A stretch of 64,000 nt of DNA, taken from contig JAFKAC010000158.1 in the NCBI GenBank assembly GCA_025766275.1, positions 1 through 64,000 on the forward strand, in the 5' to 3' direction. Of this stretch, positions 1 through 11,386 are shown piece after piece. The notes beneath the pieces were generated by a model. The model made no database searches. It was not told the DNA's origin and saw only the letters and a program-made list of their open reading frames with translations. Positions within the stretch are counted from its first letter, which is position 1; each line of letters starts with the position of its first letter. Made by a program: the position numbers and the translations under genes. Source of the stretch: Lactarius indigo. Taxonomy: Eukaryota > Basidiomycota > Agaricomycetes > Russulales > Russulaceae.

Positions 1-408
1 CAGTGCCTGGGTGAACGCCCTCGACGCAATTTCCTGGTGAAGCTCCTTGCCACAGTTCTTCGAAAGCGACTCTGCGAGTACGAGAGAGTAGAGTTGGACA
101 TTTGGGTTACGGTGAGCAAGGCGCTTGAGAATAGCTGCAATGACGTTTCGTGCGCTAGCAAGGGGTTTGATTATATGCAGACCATGGAATGAGTGAGGCA
201 AAAAACTCACCCTTGTTCTCCCTCATCCTGGACTTTATCGCACAAATTTAGAATGAGTTCCCAGTTCTCGCTTGTTAGAGTCTCATCTGTCGCTTTCACT
301 GTTCGTTGGGGGTGGATGAGCGGAGAGTCGGAGGGAAGGAGCATGTTTAATATCGATCGACGTACCAACGATGTCGTCGTAAGGATTTGCTTGAGCACCT
401 TTGAACAT
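1..408 (-). CDS. HSE1: ESCRT-0 subunit Hse1 (STAM-like), 5' part only
   Basis: This is the N-terminal part of Hse1, the ESCRT-0 subunit that pairs with Vps27 on endosomes to sort ubiquitinated cargo. Three exons are visible: 408-366, 298-211 and 154 running off the window edge at 1. Splicing joins them in frame (GT at 365 and 210, AG at 299 and 155). The protein begins MFKGAQANPYDDIVVKATDE and continues into a VHS domain with the motifs TSENWELIL, RLAHRNPNVQLYSLVLAE and KNCGKELHQEIASRAF, typical of Hse1/STAM rather than Vps27. The UIM, SH3 and GAT-like parts lie outside the window. The ATG at 408 is chosen because the next codons match the short N-terminal tail of the family. The gene is incomplete only because the window ends. 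Confidence 0.9.
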
Positions 409-2389
409 GGAAGATATTTGGCCTATAAATAATGAAGGAAGAGCTCAAGATGGCTGCTGCGGAGAGGAATTCAGAGAGGAGGTAGTAACTGTCGGACTCA
501 CTCGGCGCTCGGCTATCGGACTGCGTCACAACGTGACTTTGCTTTCGTACAGTAACACATCCATCAAGGCTCAGCATGTGGGTGGACGCACCACGGTATT
601 ACTGGGTCATAGCTCAAGCTCAGGTGTTTCACCGGGATTCTGACGCTCGTGAAACTGCACGTCCTGCCCCTGCGTCCCTACACTGTCCGCACCACGATAA
701 ATCATAGCATCGTCTCTGGCAGCACGATGCGCGCAAGCGCACCTTGCACTTGGGACGCAATGCCGCGAGAAGGATATCGCATCACGTAACGGGACTACGG
801 TGGGCTTGGGGTGAATACTGGTAACGTTTTCGCAGAGTTCCTGGGGTAGTTGCACGTGCGCATCTCAGACTGTATCTGGGTCCAGTATGGCTCAATGTTG
901 TGAATCTTATAGCCACAGACAGAACGACTTCCATATTGCAGCCGGCGATCGGTGCCACATGATCTCCATGTCTGCGGTTACAGTGTAGTGTACGCGTCAG
1001 GCTCAGCGGCGCAATCTCAGCACTACGCCTCTAGACGAGCCATACAAAATGCGCCTTCCGACTTAAATCTCCTTCTTAAACCCCTCGCGCTCTGCACCTG
1101 CCACGAGGGCCCTCATGCAATGAACTCTGATCCAAGATCATTCACAGCGATTCCAATGTACCCAAGCGCTTACTTACTCCAAGGACCTGCAGAGAGCAGA
1201 GAATGTGTACGCGATGAAGAGGTACACTGACACACTCTGGAGGAAGCCGACGGAAAGGGTATGCGTGCGTGTGGGGTGAGAAGAGGGCCAAGATGCGCGA
1301 TGCTCCCGAGCGAGAGCTGGGCTGCCCTTCCGGTGAGTGACCATCTGACGTGGTAGAGAACTTTGGCCGCGGCATCGTTCATCTGGGTTTGTGTTTGTAT
1401 CGAACATATGTTACTGTAGCTGCCAGGCGGCAAGCGCAATAAACCTCGTGTGACGTACGCCCATCCGTTTATGAAGCTCAAAGAAACGTTACCGTAGACA
1501 GTCGCAGGGTTGTTCCCCAGATAAATCACTTAAAATCCGATTCCCAGCCCCAGTACCTACTGAACATGCAAATAGTCCCTCAAACAATCGAAGAACCCAA
1601 AGAGGTATCCGAAGCTGACAATATCAATTGCTCCCTAAATAACGTGTCAGCGCTGACCCAGACACTAGCACGCCAACACAAAGAGTATTGAATAAATGAA
1701 AGACAGGTGTATGGAGAAAGGTCAGAGTCCACATGGTCGCACACTTATTCGATCGCGTCAATACTAGCACCACACGGGCAGCAAGGTACGAGCGTGCTCA
1801 CCTCCAACGGAGTACTTCGCAGAATAACCCAGTATTTCCCTATAACCGCAGTGAGTGCCCCTGGACGATCATGGGAGAAAGAACCACTAGATCGTCTCAC
1901 ATAACTAAGTCTAAACAGCGCTGCAGGTAAATCGACTGTTGCCGCCGCGAGCGACCAGTTGGTTTTTGTAGGAGAGGATGGCCTTTGGAACAGCTCAAGG
2001 AACATTGAGTAGTCTGTAGCAAGTAAGTTTGACTTTAAGTGGATGCAGTGCAGCGGCAGGTCCGACCGTCCACGCCGAGGGATCATCACGGAAAATGAAA
2101 GCAGAAACGCCATGTGGCACTTCACAGCTAGACCCGCCACCTAATAACAACCCCTGGGAGGCCGAGTCCGAGAAGCCAACTTCGTTGGGGTATAGCGAGT
2201 GTGTAGAAGCCAGACACCGGCGAGTTAGGATTTCATGGAGAACAAGACCATAGTTTTTAACTCCTAGCTTCATTGTCGCAAATTCTTTTTAGGTAGTCTC
2301 TTATTCTATTTGCTACTAAGTGTAATTACAACAAATAAATAGTTGTGGTATAAGCGTGCCATCAGGCGAGTAAATCTGACTCAGAAAGG
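409..2389. other. Gene-free stretch between HSE1 and the aspartic protease
   Basis: I see no gene here that I can support. Several short open frames of 60-130 codons occur on both strands (for example 607-855 minus, 1170-1529 minus and 1745-2140 minus), but they have no recognisable motif, no conserved splice pattern and no continuity. The stretch must hold the HSE1 promoter next to 409 and the 3' end of the protease transcript next to 2389. Confidence 0.5.
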
Positions 2390-4040
2390 TCAGGGGGGAG
2401 GAGAGGCAAGGTCAGCAAAGCCGATCAGGTTTGTGCCAACATCAAACACGGTATAGACGTTTTGGAGGAATACATCGCCAATGATCCAGAAACCAACTTT
2501 GAAAGATAGATGGTGCAATCAGAAAGAGAGGTCTGATCGCACAGCTCGTTCTTTGACTCACTATTTTCAAGGGAGGGGAAGTATATGAGACCACCAACGC
2601 ATGTGTCCGAACCCTCAGAGATAGACCCCATGTTGAAGGTACTCGGCGACACGGGGAATCGCTTGCCGCCAAACTCAAAACTGACAACCGTGCTAAAGTT
2701 GCAAGGAACTGAATCAAGGCGCTCAATCATCAATGACCCGGAGAAGCCGAATAACAACAGGACGAACTTGTAAAGAACCCTTCGTCAAGGTCGGATTCGG
2801 GACCAGGTCGATATCCTGGTATCTTTGCATATATTGCTTCCACATCCTTTTTATTGCCGATGATGAGGGTTGTGCCAGTGTCAATGATGACATTAATGTC
2901 ACTCAATAGAACAGGACATTCGTTAACAGTAACATCGGTGAGGATGGTTTGCCAATAACCCTTCGTAGGTCGCAAGCAGTTAGATAGGATTCAATCAGCA
3001 CCAACAAGTTCTGAACTCACCTGTTTGGTCACTGGAACATACGTGAAAGAACCATTATAGAGCTTCGGGTTGGTGCCTCCCAGATAGAGCTCTGCTCCTG
3101 CATTGGCCAATTTGAAGGCAAATTGCGGATGGGTGACATTGCCTTGCGCAACAAGAGTCTGAAAGAGCGGAGGAGAATCGTAGACAGAGATTGACTGGTA
3201 GCCCATCCCCACTAGGCCGTCTGGGGAGAAGTCGCTCTTTGCAAACCCAGTAGAGTACGTCAAAGCAGCGCCGAGAGCTTGTTTATACGCCTAACGGAAG
3301 CCATGATCAGAGTAGCGCGATCATCAAGCAGAAATACAACACGGTACAATCAATCCGGCAATCGATACGGTGTCGTCATATTGTTCACCAGACACAGTAG
3401 AGCCATCTCCGTACATCAATTCAAACGTTGCTTTCCGATCGACGGCACTCGTGCTCGCGTTGGGATTGTAGCGGGTGTGACCATCACAGCTACTATCGCA
3501 CCCTGTAGATGGGAGGAATATATCACTGCTTCCGGTATCGAAATCCACTTCATGGCTCTAAGAAATCATTCGAGATGCTGTCACCACCGCGAAGACTCAC
3601 CAGTAAAAGACTTAGACGGTGTTCCGACCTCGATGGTTCCGTACCAAAGAACAGAATAATCGTCTATGAGAGGTACGCTCCCCGTCGCTCTCTTTAAAGA
3701 GGGCCTCAAAATGCGGCTTAGATCAAGGCTTTTCGCGAGTGGGTGCTGCCTGCCGGTGTTTTTCTTGAAATTCAAAAACCCGGCCAGGATACCGCTGATT
3801 AAACATGAGAACACCCCAGACCCACGATCCAGACACCAACGCATGTACTTACCGTATACTCCGCTGAGTATTGGCCCTGAGAAGCTGCAGGTCGACTGCT
3901 CCATTCGCACTACGAGGTTCGTTGCGCCTAGAGATGGGTACGGCGAAACCGACGGAGCGGGCGTTGTGCCTTCTAGGGTGTGCCAGGACCGACAGGACGA
4001 GAGGGAGCGCAGCAATTAAGAGCACAACCGGAACACGCAT
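2390..4040 (-). CDS. Secreted pepsin-like aspartic protease (family A1, polyporopepsin type)
   Basis: This encodes a secreted acid protease of family A1. The ATG at 4040 opens a clear signal peptide (MRVPVVLLIAALPLVLSVLA); an in-frame ATG at 4073 would place 11 residues before it and is less likely. A propeptide ends near the start of the mature domain (SVLWYGTIEVGTPSKSF). The first catalytic motif is FDTGSSD near 3540, the flap motif is MYGDGS near 3410, and the second catalytic motif is IIDTGTT near 2880. The C-terminus carries the family motif WIIGDVFLQNVYTVFD and ends FADLASPPP with the TGA at 2392-2390. About seven exons are needed; the first ends at 3853. Both catalytic aspartates are present and the frame is open throughout, so the gene looks functional. 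The next gene on this strand is HSE1; there is no protease cluster. Confidence 0.88.
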
Positions 4041-4560
4041 TGTGACAGAGAGGCCAGTCCCTTGCAGAGACACAGGCTAGTGGTGTCGGGAATATCCCGT
4101 ACGAGACACAGTACTTATACAGTACTATGGCGCCAAGCGCGCACGCCAGAGGTGCGTGAATTTTTGGAATTTCTAATGCTCCACAGAGTCCAACAATTGG
4201 TTGTCATGTCGTGATGCGGCTAGAAACAACAGCCTCCTTCTGAACCGTGGCTAAGTGACAGGTTAGTGGGAACTTGGAAACGAATTATGACATAATGGCA
4301 TTGTTGAATGGAACCGGCCAATATAATTTCACGAACTTGACACGAAAATAATTGCCTTGTTGCTCCAGTACACCATAGAGTATTGGAGATCTGAGAACGA
4401 GCCTGGGTCTCATCGCTAGGAAGCGACAACCAAACCACCTCCTAGGGACTCTTTTAAATAAGATAGAAAATTAATCTTTTTCGTCAGGAGAGAAGACGGT
4501 CTGAAGACCCTCTGAATCTTAAATGGGCGAACCATCTTCTTGATGAAAGGAAGCCAAGAA

Positions 4561-4710
4561 CTTGAATGAAGCTGTCTAAGAAATTGTCCTTCGAGACGTA
4601 AAGTTGGGTAATTCGGTAAGCTTGCTCCAAAGTAGTAAACAGCGATATTTGCGGAGAGGAAATGGCGCTATGAGACAAGGCGAATGCGGGGGCGAGTTTA
4701 CAGTGATTGC
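4561..4710 (+). repeat. Left arm of a diverged inverted repeat
   Basis: The reverse complement of this segment matches about 5105-5265 with substitutions and small gaps. The best block contains TTGGAG(C/T)AAGCTTACCGAATT followed by (A/G)CCCAACTTTACGTCTCG. The arms are roughly 150 bp and the central spacer is about 400 bp. Read outward from the spacer centre, both arms give a related peptide (CTTLE-x-AYRI-x-QLYVS-x-DNF); the right arm has a stop codon at the first x. Confidence 0.75.
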
Positions 4711-5104
4711 CTGCCAGGCTGTAGTATGTCAAATACTGACCGCAGTCACGGGTGGACTCGTGGACTCGACACAACACACGATTCAAATTACATAATCCAT
4801 ATCATATCGAATCAGTGGAATAAATGTGCTTCCCGTTGAGCAACCCTGCTGCCCAACAAAATGGACTCATAGTTTCTATGAAAGTTTCATGGCTAGGTTG
4901 TATGTGCCTTACATTGAACGTTAAAAAAAGTCCGGGGCAAATTGACCAAAAATGTGGCCGTCAGAGTCATTTGGTCCATTGACCCCAATGTTTCAGAGAG
5001 CCATGAAGGACTGTACAGCACTGTGTATGAGAGATCTGAGAGCAAGCCAGAACCCCATCCGGACCGCCGCTGACTCAATTCCGACTTTTTCGTTTTTACT
5101 GAGC

Positions 5105-5265
5105 GCGCGTGACTGCTAAACTCGCCTACGCGTCTATCTTGTGTCCTGGCGCTGTTTCCTCTCCGCACACATCGTCGTCTACTGTACTACTTTGGAGTAA
5201 GCTTACCGAATTGCCCAACTTTACGTCTCGGAGGACAATTTCTCAGACGGCTTCCTTTTGTCAGG
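5105..5265 (-). repeat. Right arm of a diverged inverted repeat
   Basis: This is the partner of the arm at 4561-4710 in opposite orientation, by eye roughly three-quarters identical. It keeps TTTCCTCTCCGCA, TACTTTGGAG and GGACAATTTCT in the same order as the complement of the left arm. It could be a diverged palindromic element or two facing fragments of one gene family. Confidence 0.75.
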
Positions 5266-6923
5266 GTTCTGAGTCGCTAGCTTTTGGATCAAGCAGTCGA
5301 TTCCTTTTCCTTTTCTTTGCCTCCTGATTTCATGACGAGCCCGAGTACAGGCGGCAACGAGGAAGAAGAGACAGCGCTATGCTACACGACCTAAGTCATT
5401 GTTGTTGCTGCCGTCGTCGTCGGGGCCTACACGGTTCAGGCCAGCCCAAGGTACGTGTAACAGAACCCGACAAAGTTCATGCAGGACATGGCGTTGGTAT
5501 GGCTGCCAAACATGCTGCGTCACGTATTCATGTTATAGTAACAAAGATCCCGGTAACGAATAACTTACACGTGTATGAAAACATGGTTGAAAATGAAAGA
5601 CGGTACTTGATTCGTAGGCAAGTGCTTCTTCCTGAAGAACAAACGACGGTATACGCGCCGACGAGCCACAACGACGCCGCGTGCTCGTACTACAGCCGCG
5701 TCGATCTGGTCGGTGAGTGTAAAAGAACGGGGTTATGACAGCATACCTTGTCCTTGGAATCCAGTATATTCTTGCTGGTCGAACTAGGGGTGATGCGTGT
5801 GCACTGATCGATGCCTACCGCGGCGGGGAAAAGCTGTAAGCAGGTGCCTAGAGATCATCATTTTGTTTCGCCGATCGAGAATCGTATTTTCGAGACAATA
5901 TGCACTGAAAGTCATCCTGAACCAGGGCCTTTAGAAAATCAAGCTAGGGTTTTAAAATCCAAGTCAGAACCACGACAATGCTGCACCCCACTTGTCTTTT
6001 GGCCTCCTTTGGTTTTGAGGAGGCTTATCAGCTTGGCGTTTCGTCTCAAATGCGTCGCATGTGGAGAGCGAAGATGCCGGCGTAAAGCCTCTGGATTTCT
6101 TGACTGTGATGTAGCTCTTAAATAAAATGAATGGACGAAATCGAACTTGTGCAGGCGACGTACAGGCACGGAGATAATGGAGTTAGTACCTCTCGCCGGC
6201 TTTGTCGATCTTGTCTTCGTCTGCCCTATATGAATTGACCTCTTCGGCGACAAATTTGCTGGCGGTCAAGGAAAGACCCTCCCAGATAAGATAGCCGACT
6301 ATCCTGATGTGCATCAATTTTTGTTCATGACTCTCAAGAGACGCCTTGGTGTGGCCGATGTCAGAGGCAGAAATAACCTCTTGTATTTTCAAGAGTGTGG
6401 AGTAGGCTCTACGTATCCCCCTCTATTTTTTCTGAGTGACCTCGACGGGAAGGGAGATTATCGGGGAGTTGGGGGACATGGTGAGTGTACTATCTAACGC
6501 GACCCCCAAACCAGTTTACAACCGAAACACAAAAAACGTGAGCAAATAGGCACCAACGGTGTCGGTCAACAGTGCACCACAGCTGGGCCACCCACTGGCA
6601 AGGACAAGCCTAGTTACATGTAGTGTGCTTGAAATGAAACGCCTTTCAAAAAAGACTACAGGCCCTTCAGTGCCCTCAAATTGTCTATTCGACACAATGC
6701 ATGCCGAAATCATAAGGCATAAGGATTATCTCCCTATGGGCCTTCTTCAAGTTCGCCGGGTTGCGGAGATGAGGTGAAGGTAGTCCCAATGTCCGGAAGC
6801 CGGGCCGCAGTCGGAAGCGAAGGGAGTCAAAGTGGCGAGGTCAGGGCGAGTACAGCAAACACATAGACAGATCAACCGACCACCACCGAAACCGAATACT
6901 CAGAGACTTGACTACTACTGACG

Positions 6924-7692
6924 ATGGCCAAGGGTTCGTTACATTCTATCAGACTCGATGGAAATGGTGGTTTGACTCTCACACCACTCTCTTTTGTCAG
7001 TCCCACGTAACTTCCGCCTGCTCGAGGAACTCGAAAAAGGAGAGAAGGGCATCGGCGACGGATCGTGTTCCTATGGCCTCGAGGACGGCGACGATATCCT
7101 CATGTCGAACTGGAATGGCACTGTCATCGGTCCAGGACACGTACGTACCCTCCCTTACCTCGTATCCACTCCCGTAATCCCCTCAACCCACGCACGCACA
7201 CACGCCGCCATTCCATCCATCGTCATCATCAACCGCACACACACGCGCATATTCTCTCTTGTCCCTTGTCTCTGTCCCCCTTCTCCGACATACATACACC
7301 GGACAATTTGAAACGCTGTAATAATACACCGCCTCGCCTTGGCTGGGGGCGCGTGCCCAACCCCAGACCGTACACGAGAACCGCATCTACTCGCTCAAGA
7401 TATTCTGCGGAGAGCAATACCCCGATAGACCACCTACGATCCAATTCATCTCCCGCGTCAACCTCCCCTTCGTCTCGCAGACCGACGGCAAAGTCGACCC
7501 GACCAAGCTCCCCGTGCTCTCCAACTGGAACCGCAACAGCAGCATCGAGACTGTCCTCGTCGAGATCCGTCGGTCCGTCTGTCTCTCTCTCTCCTATCAT
7601 ATGACAACTTATTTATTTTAATTTTTGCTAGCGAGATGGCGTCGTTTAATAATCGCAAACTCCCCCAACCTCCGGAGGGCTCGACGTTCTGA
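6924..7692 (+). CDS. MMS2: Ubiquitin-conjugating enzyme variant Mms2 (UBE2V)
   Basis: Mms2 is the catalytically inactive E2 variant that pairs with Ubc13 to build K63-linked ubiquitin chains, for example on PCNA in error-free DNA damage tolerance. There are four exons: 6924-6933, 7001-7140, 7367-7572 and 7632-7692. The first coding exon holds only ten bases. The product begins [20 protein letters not shown] and keeps the family blocks [26 protein letters not shown] and [17 protein letters not shown], ending [11 protein letters not shown]. As expected for UEV proteins there is no catalytic cysteine at the E2 active-site position. Length is about 138 residues, normal for the family. The intron at 7141-7366 is unusually long for this window and rich in CA/AC runs. 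Confidence 0.96.
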
Positions 7693-8794
7693 GACACCTC
7701 CCCGTTCTTTCCCTCTCCCTCTCTCCCGCACCGGTCTCCAGTGATAGATTTTTTCGGCCCCCGGGTTGCCCACACCGCATGTATATGTATGTGCGGCGCA
7801 TATGGGCGTGTGTGTATCTGTATATGTGTGTATGTGTGCGCGTTGAGACGTCTCGACGTGGTGTGCGTGTGCACATGTATGTATGCGTGCATGCATGTGT
7901 GTGCGATAAGAAGTCCAAATAAATGAATCACGCATGTTTCCTTCTCAGCCAGTCCGTGTCCGTATCCGTGTCCGCCCGTATTACAGTCCATCATCTATCA
8001 AGTCGCGCCCAAGACGAGTGTGCGCGTATCCAGGGTGGGGTGTGGCCCCAAACCGCCCTCCAAAACCTGCATCGCCATCCCGGTCCTTTCCCTCTCTCAG
8101 CAGCGGCGATTGCGCGCACCATCACTGCTAAACACGTATCGTCTGCCCCTTACCCTACCCCTCGGCGATCGATCTCGCCTCGAGCACTGTTTGTTTTACC
8201 AAATAGGACTCGAAAGCGCCATCATCGCCGTCCTCGAGGCTTCAGTACTGCGCGCTTCGTTATCGATCATCATCGTTCTCCATCCACCGCATTCGCGTAA
8301 AGGCGCTTCGTAGTAGTTGTTCGAGTTTTGTGTGCATCAGTGCCAACTCGTGAATGAAGCGAAAAAGTCTCCGTCTACGTACATACCACGCTCCGAAGTT
8401 CTGGCTTGGTGTTCATCCATCCGTACTTGTATCGTGCTCCACTGTCGTAATCTTCCGTGTCTCGGGGCTCGAGGCGAAGAATACAACATTGCATACAAGA
8501 CTATGTGTCCGCACAACAATCCGGTGAAAAAGACCAAAAGCGTCAGTACAGACAATCGTAGCTCGGCAACTATTACCGCATGGGCGGACTGAAGGAGAAA
8601 AATGTGACATATGTAAAGAGAGAAAACAAGGAAAGCAACGAAAAAAGTCGAAAGAAAAAAAAAAAAAGGAGAGGTGGAATGAGCGAAAACAAAATTACAA
8701 TCGCGGACGAGAGAAAAAGAAAAGCGAACGACCTCGAACGAACAAACAGCGTATAAAATGAATATCCCAACAAGAGTACATCCGCCCCAGATAC
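7693..8794. other. Convergent intergenic stretch between MMS2 and OPI1
   Basis: This lies between two converging genes and should hold both 3' untranslated regions. It contains the alternating GT-rich tract at 7779-7905 and purine-rich runs near 8590-8700, including a 13-14 base A run near 8660. Several open frames cross it on both strands, but they follow the simple-sequence composition and show no protein family. Confidence 0.5.
7779..7905. repeat. Alternating purine-pyrimidine GT-rich simple sequence
   Basis: The stretch is an imperfect run of GT/GTAT/GCGC dinucleotides (for example GTGTGTATCTGTATATGTGT), interrupted at about 7843-7856. It sits in the 3' flank of MMS2. Such alternating tracts can adopt Z-form DNA and are length-variable; that is general knowledge, not something visible here. 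Confidence 0.8.
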
Positions 8795-10838
8795 TCAGTC
8801 GTCATCGACGTCCATGGCTGCCTTTGGCGTGCCCACGCGCTCACCATCCTCCGTAAACATGTCCTTCTTGTTCGGCGTCGACGGCGCGCTTCCTGACAAG
8901 CTTAGCCGACTGATGCCCGCTGTATGATGGTCCGCAAAGAATGTGTCCTGCAATGACGAGGACGACGAGGACAACATCGTTGCTGGATGCATTATCGGGC
9001 TTATCGAGGGTAACATCGCGTTGACACTAGAAGGAGTGACCGCAGTGCTCGTCGTAGTGCTCTCGCCCGCCATCACGGGAGAGCGGTGTGTCATTAGGTC
9101 TAGCGGTGACAAGGCGTTCCCTGAGTTTGGGCCGGATTCCGTATCGGCTACAGCATTGCGTTGTAGCCCGATGACACGCAAGCGTTCAACCCACGCATCG
9201 GCGCGATCAAGGGAGTCTTTCACCACACCAGTCACGCCGCGCATCATGTCGAGACTCTCAGTAGCAAGCGCAAGGATACGTTGTGCGGCCTGCTTTGCTG
9301 AACCGGCGGTGGGAGGTACGGGACCGTTGGCACCTGCACTATTTTGTCGTGGGTGTCGTGTTGGCGAAGAAGGACGAGAGATCTCCCCCGTCCCACCTGT
9401 GTTCGTTCTTCGTACGCTTCTTCGGGTCGAACCACGTCCGCGAGTGGGAACAGGTGCGGGTGCAACGTTATCCCGACGAGCGGCACTTGCCCAGGCTTGT
9501 GGAAGGTGGAGGATGAACCCACGCACGCGTGTACGTGCAGGCTCTGGAAGCGCGCCACCTGCGTATTTGGACACGACATCGACGACCTGGCGCACGGTGG
9601 CAACGACGTCCCGCTTTACATTTGTGAGCTGGCGCATACGCTCCTGGGATATGAGAGCGTCGGGATTAAGGGCATGTGGCGAGTCTGGTGGCGGTTGAAG
9701 TGAGGCGATGAAATCGCGGAGAATCAAGATTTGGCCATCTATGTGCGTTGTCGCATACTGTAATCGATCTTATCGTGAGACTTTGTGGGGTACGCGAAGT
9801 TTAGCCAACCGATTCAATACTGACCTGTAGCCATGATAGACAATACTTAAGTCGCCTCATGCTTTCCTCACTCACGGCGGCGCCGATGCCACCGGCCTCG
9901 AGAAGGACAGCCTGCCATCGACTGCGCGGTACTACTTGCTGCTGTTCCTCTGCGGTTTCTCCTTGCACGTTCTTGTCCGATTCTGATGATGAGGTCAGCC
10001 AAGCTTGCAGGGTCCATTTATCGGGTACTCACCCGATGAGGGTTCTCCTTCCTCCAAGTCGAGCGTCATGCTCACGTCACGTATCTGCAGACCAGAATCA
10101 CGAGCAATACGCCCCCGTTTGCGTCCGCGTTCGGCACTAGCACTGCGCTCATCCGAATCAGCACTTGGTGGCCGTCCATAACGTCCGAGCTGCCCGATAG
10201 TCGAAAGATAAGCTCAAAATAAAACCGAATGAAAAAAAAAAAAAAAAAGAAAAAGAAAGATAAGGAAAGTCACGAACTCGGTCAAGCTGGCGGCAAGCAA
10301 ACTCGTCGAGAGAATTCGGCAAGCGGTCTATGACGGGCCGCGATATGCTCTTCATAGAAGACTCCATCATCTCCGCGCCATACTAGATCGCGAGTGAATC
10401 GCCCTTTTCAGTGATGTTTGGAGAGAGCAGACGGGGTAGGCAAAGGCGCACCTTGACGACTCGAGAGCTTGCTTTGCTCTGTTCGTATGCTCGGAGAGCC
10501 GTGCTCACCACCGGGAAAGTGGCAATACGACCGACAAAGTCCGCTTCCTCAGAGTCCATCATCATTTGGTCCTCAGATGCGAGGGTCGGGCTAGTCAAGG
10601 TTGGAGAATTGGATGAAGAGGCCACAGAGAGTGCAGGGGTGGGTTGAGTGGCTGAAAAGGGGAGTGGTATGAGGGCGTGGGACGTGAGACAGTGAGAAGT
10701 GTACGCACAGCTGAGGCTGGGAGGATGTAAGGTTGGAGAGCGGAGGACTGTGGCATTGCGCATATCGCCGAGTGCTTTGACTGCAATGAGTACGCTCTCG
10801 TCCTGATCTTGACCAGGATTGGTGGTGGCGGTGGACAT
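8795..10838 (-). CDS. OPI1: Opi1-family transcriptional repressor
   Basis: Opi1 proteins repress inositol- and choline-responsive phospholipid genes and in yeast sense phosphatidic acid at the ER. The ATG at 10838 opens MSTATTNPGQDQDESVLIAV; an upstream in-frame ATG at 10904 is possible. Six exons read in frame, with junctions near 10706, 10455, 10375-10270, 10190-10035 and 9985-9825. The conserved blocks are VLIAVKALGDMRN, FVGRIATFPVV, LRAYEQSK, SRWQAVLLEAGGIGAAVSEE, RRLKYCLSWLQYATTHID and, in the last exon, VKRDVVATVRQVVDVVSKYA and ALPEPARTRVRGFILHLP. The tail is Ser/Thr/Pro-rich and ends AAMDVDDD. Estimated length is about 580 residues. An intron near 10230 holds a 17-base A run. The next gene upstream on this strand is a GATA regulator. 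Confidence 0.9.
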
Positions 10839-11386
10839 GATGGCCCGAAATGGGAGCTGGTGAGCGCTCCTTTTGGGATTAATTGGAGGGGAGGGAAAAA
10901 GCAAGATGTATGACGGGAAAGAAAGGGGAGGAAGAAGAGAACGAGAGGCGGTATCAAATCGTTCTCAGGGATGCTTGCGCCTGGACGGACAGTTGCCCCA
11001 TCGTCACTTTCACGTGTCTGCGACACGAGTTTGAATCCCAGCCGAGTTGATTGAACCATGTGCCATCTGCATGTGTTTTCGCAGGCTAGAAAACAGCGTA
11101 GCCATCTCTCGGCCATCGCCCAAACATATGTATAATGTACCAATACTATCGCAAACCAAAGCGCGAGTGGTGGCGGATAATCAAAACCAAGACGAAAAAT
11201 ATAGGTAATCATATAGCGAGCAACAATATATACGAGTCCATAGTCACAGCGAATATTAAAATGAGCGTATCACAATCACCAATACAACTTAGCGGACAAA
11301 AGTGCACAGCAAATAATGGACCACGAAAGCAAAGTAAAAGGGGGGTAAATGGGGGGTAAGTTATCAAACGATCACCTGTGTACTCT
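10839..11386. other. Intergenic stretch between OPI1 and the GATA factor gene
   Basis: About 550 bp lie between the start of OPI1 and the end of the GATA gene, both on the minus strand. It should hold the OPI1 promoter and the GATA gene 3' end. I see no recognisable RNA gene or repeat. Confidence 0.5.

Larger units (their letters stand above)
4041..6923. other. Gene-free stretch upstream of the protease and MMS2
   Basis: No complete gene is supported. The stretch holds the protease promoter next to 4041, the MMS2 promoter next to 6923 and, between them, a diverged inverted repeat (separate entry). A short run at about 5329-5725 reads as an acidic N-terminus, an in-frame TAA, then a membrane-segment-like peptide (VIVVAAVVVGAYTVQ) and a possible spliced exon. 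It may be a gene relic but is too weak to call as a gene. Confidence 0.5.

Noticed and set aside
7065..7604. 179-codon plus frame across MMS2
   Set aside because: It reads the MMS2 exons out of frame and passes through the CA-rich intron; MMS2 motifs fix the true frame.
8943..9698. 251-codon plus frame opposite the OPI1 last exon
   Set aside because: It is a shadow of the GC-rich OPI1 coding sequence; the minus frame carries the family motifs.
11020..11045. tRNA B-box-like string GTTTGAATCCC
   Set aside because: The flanking bases do not form a T-arm stem and no acceptor or anticodon arm is present.
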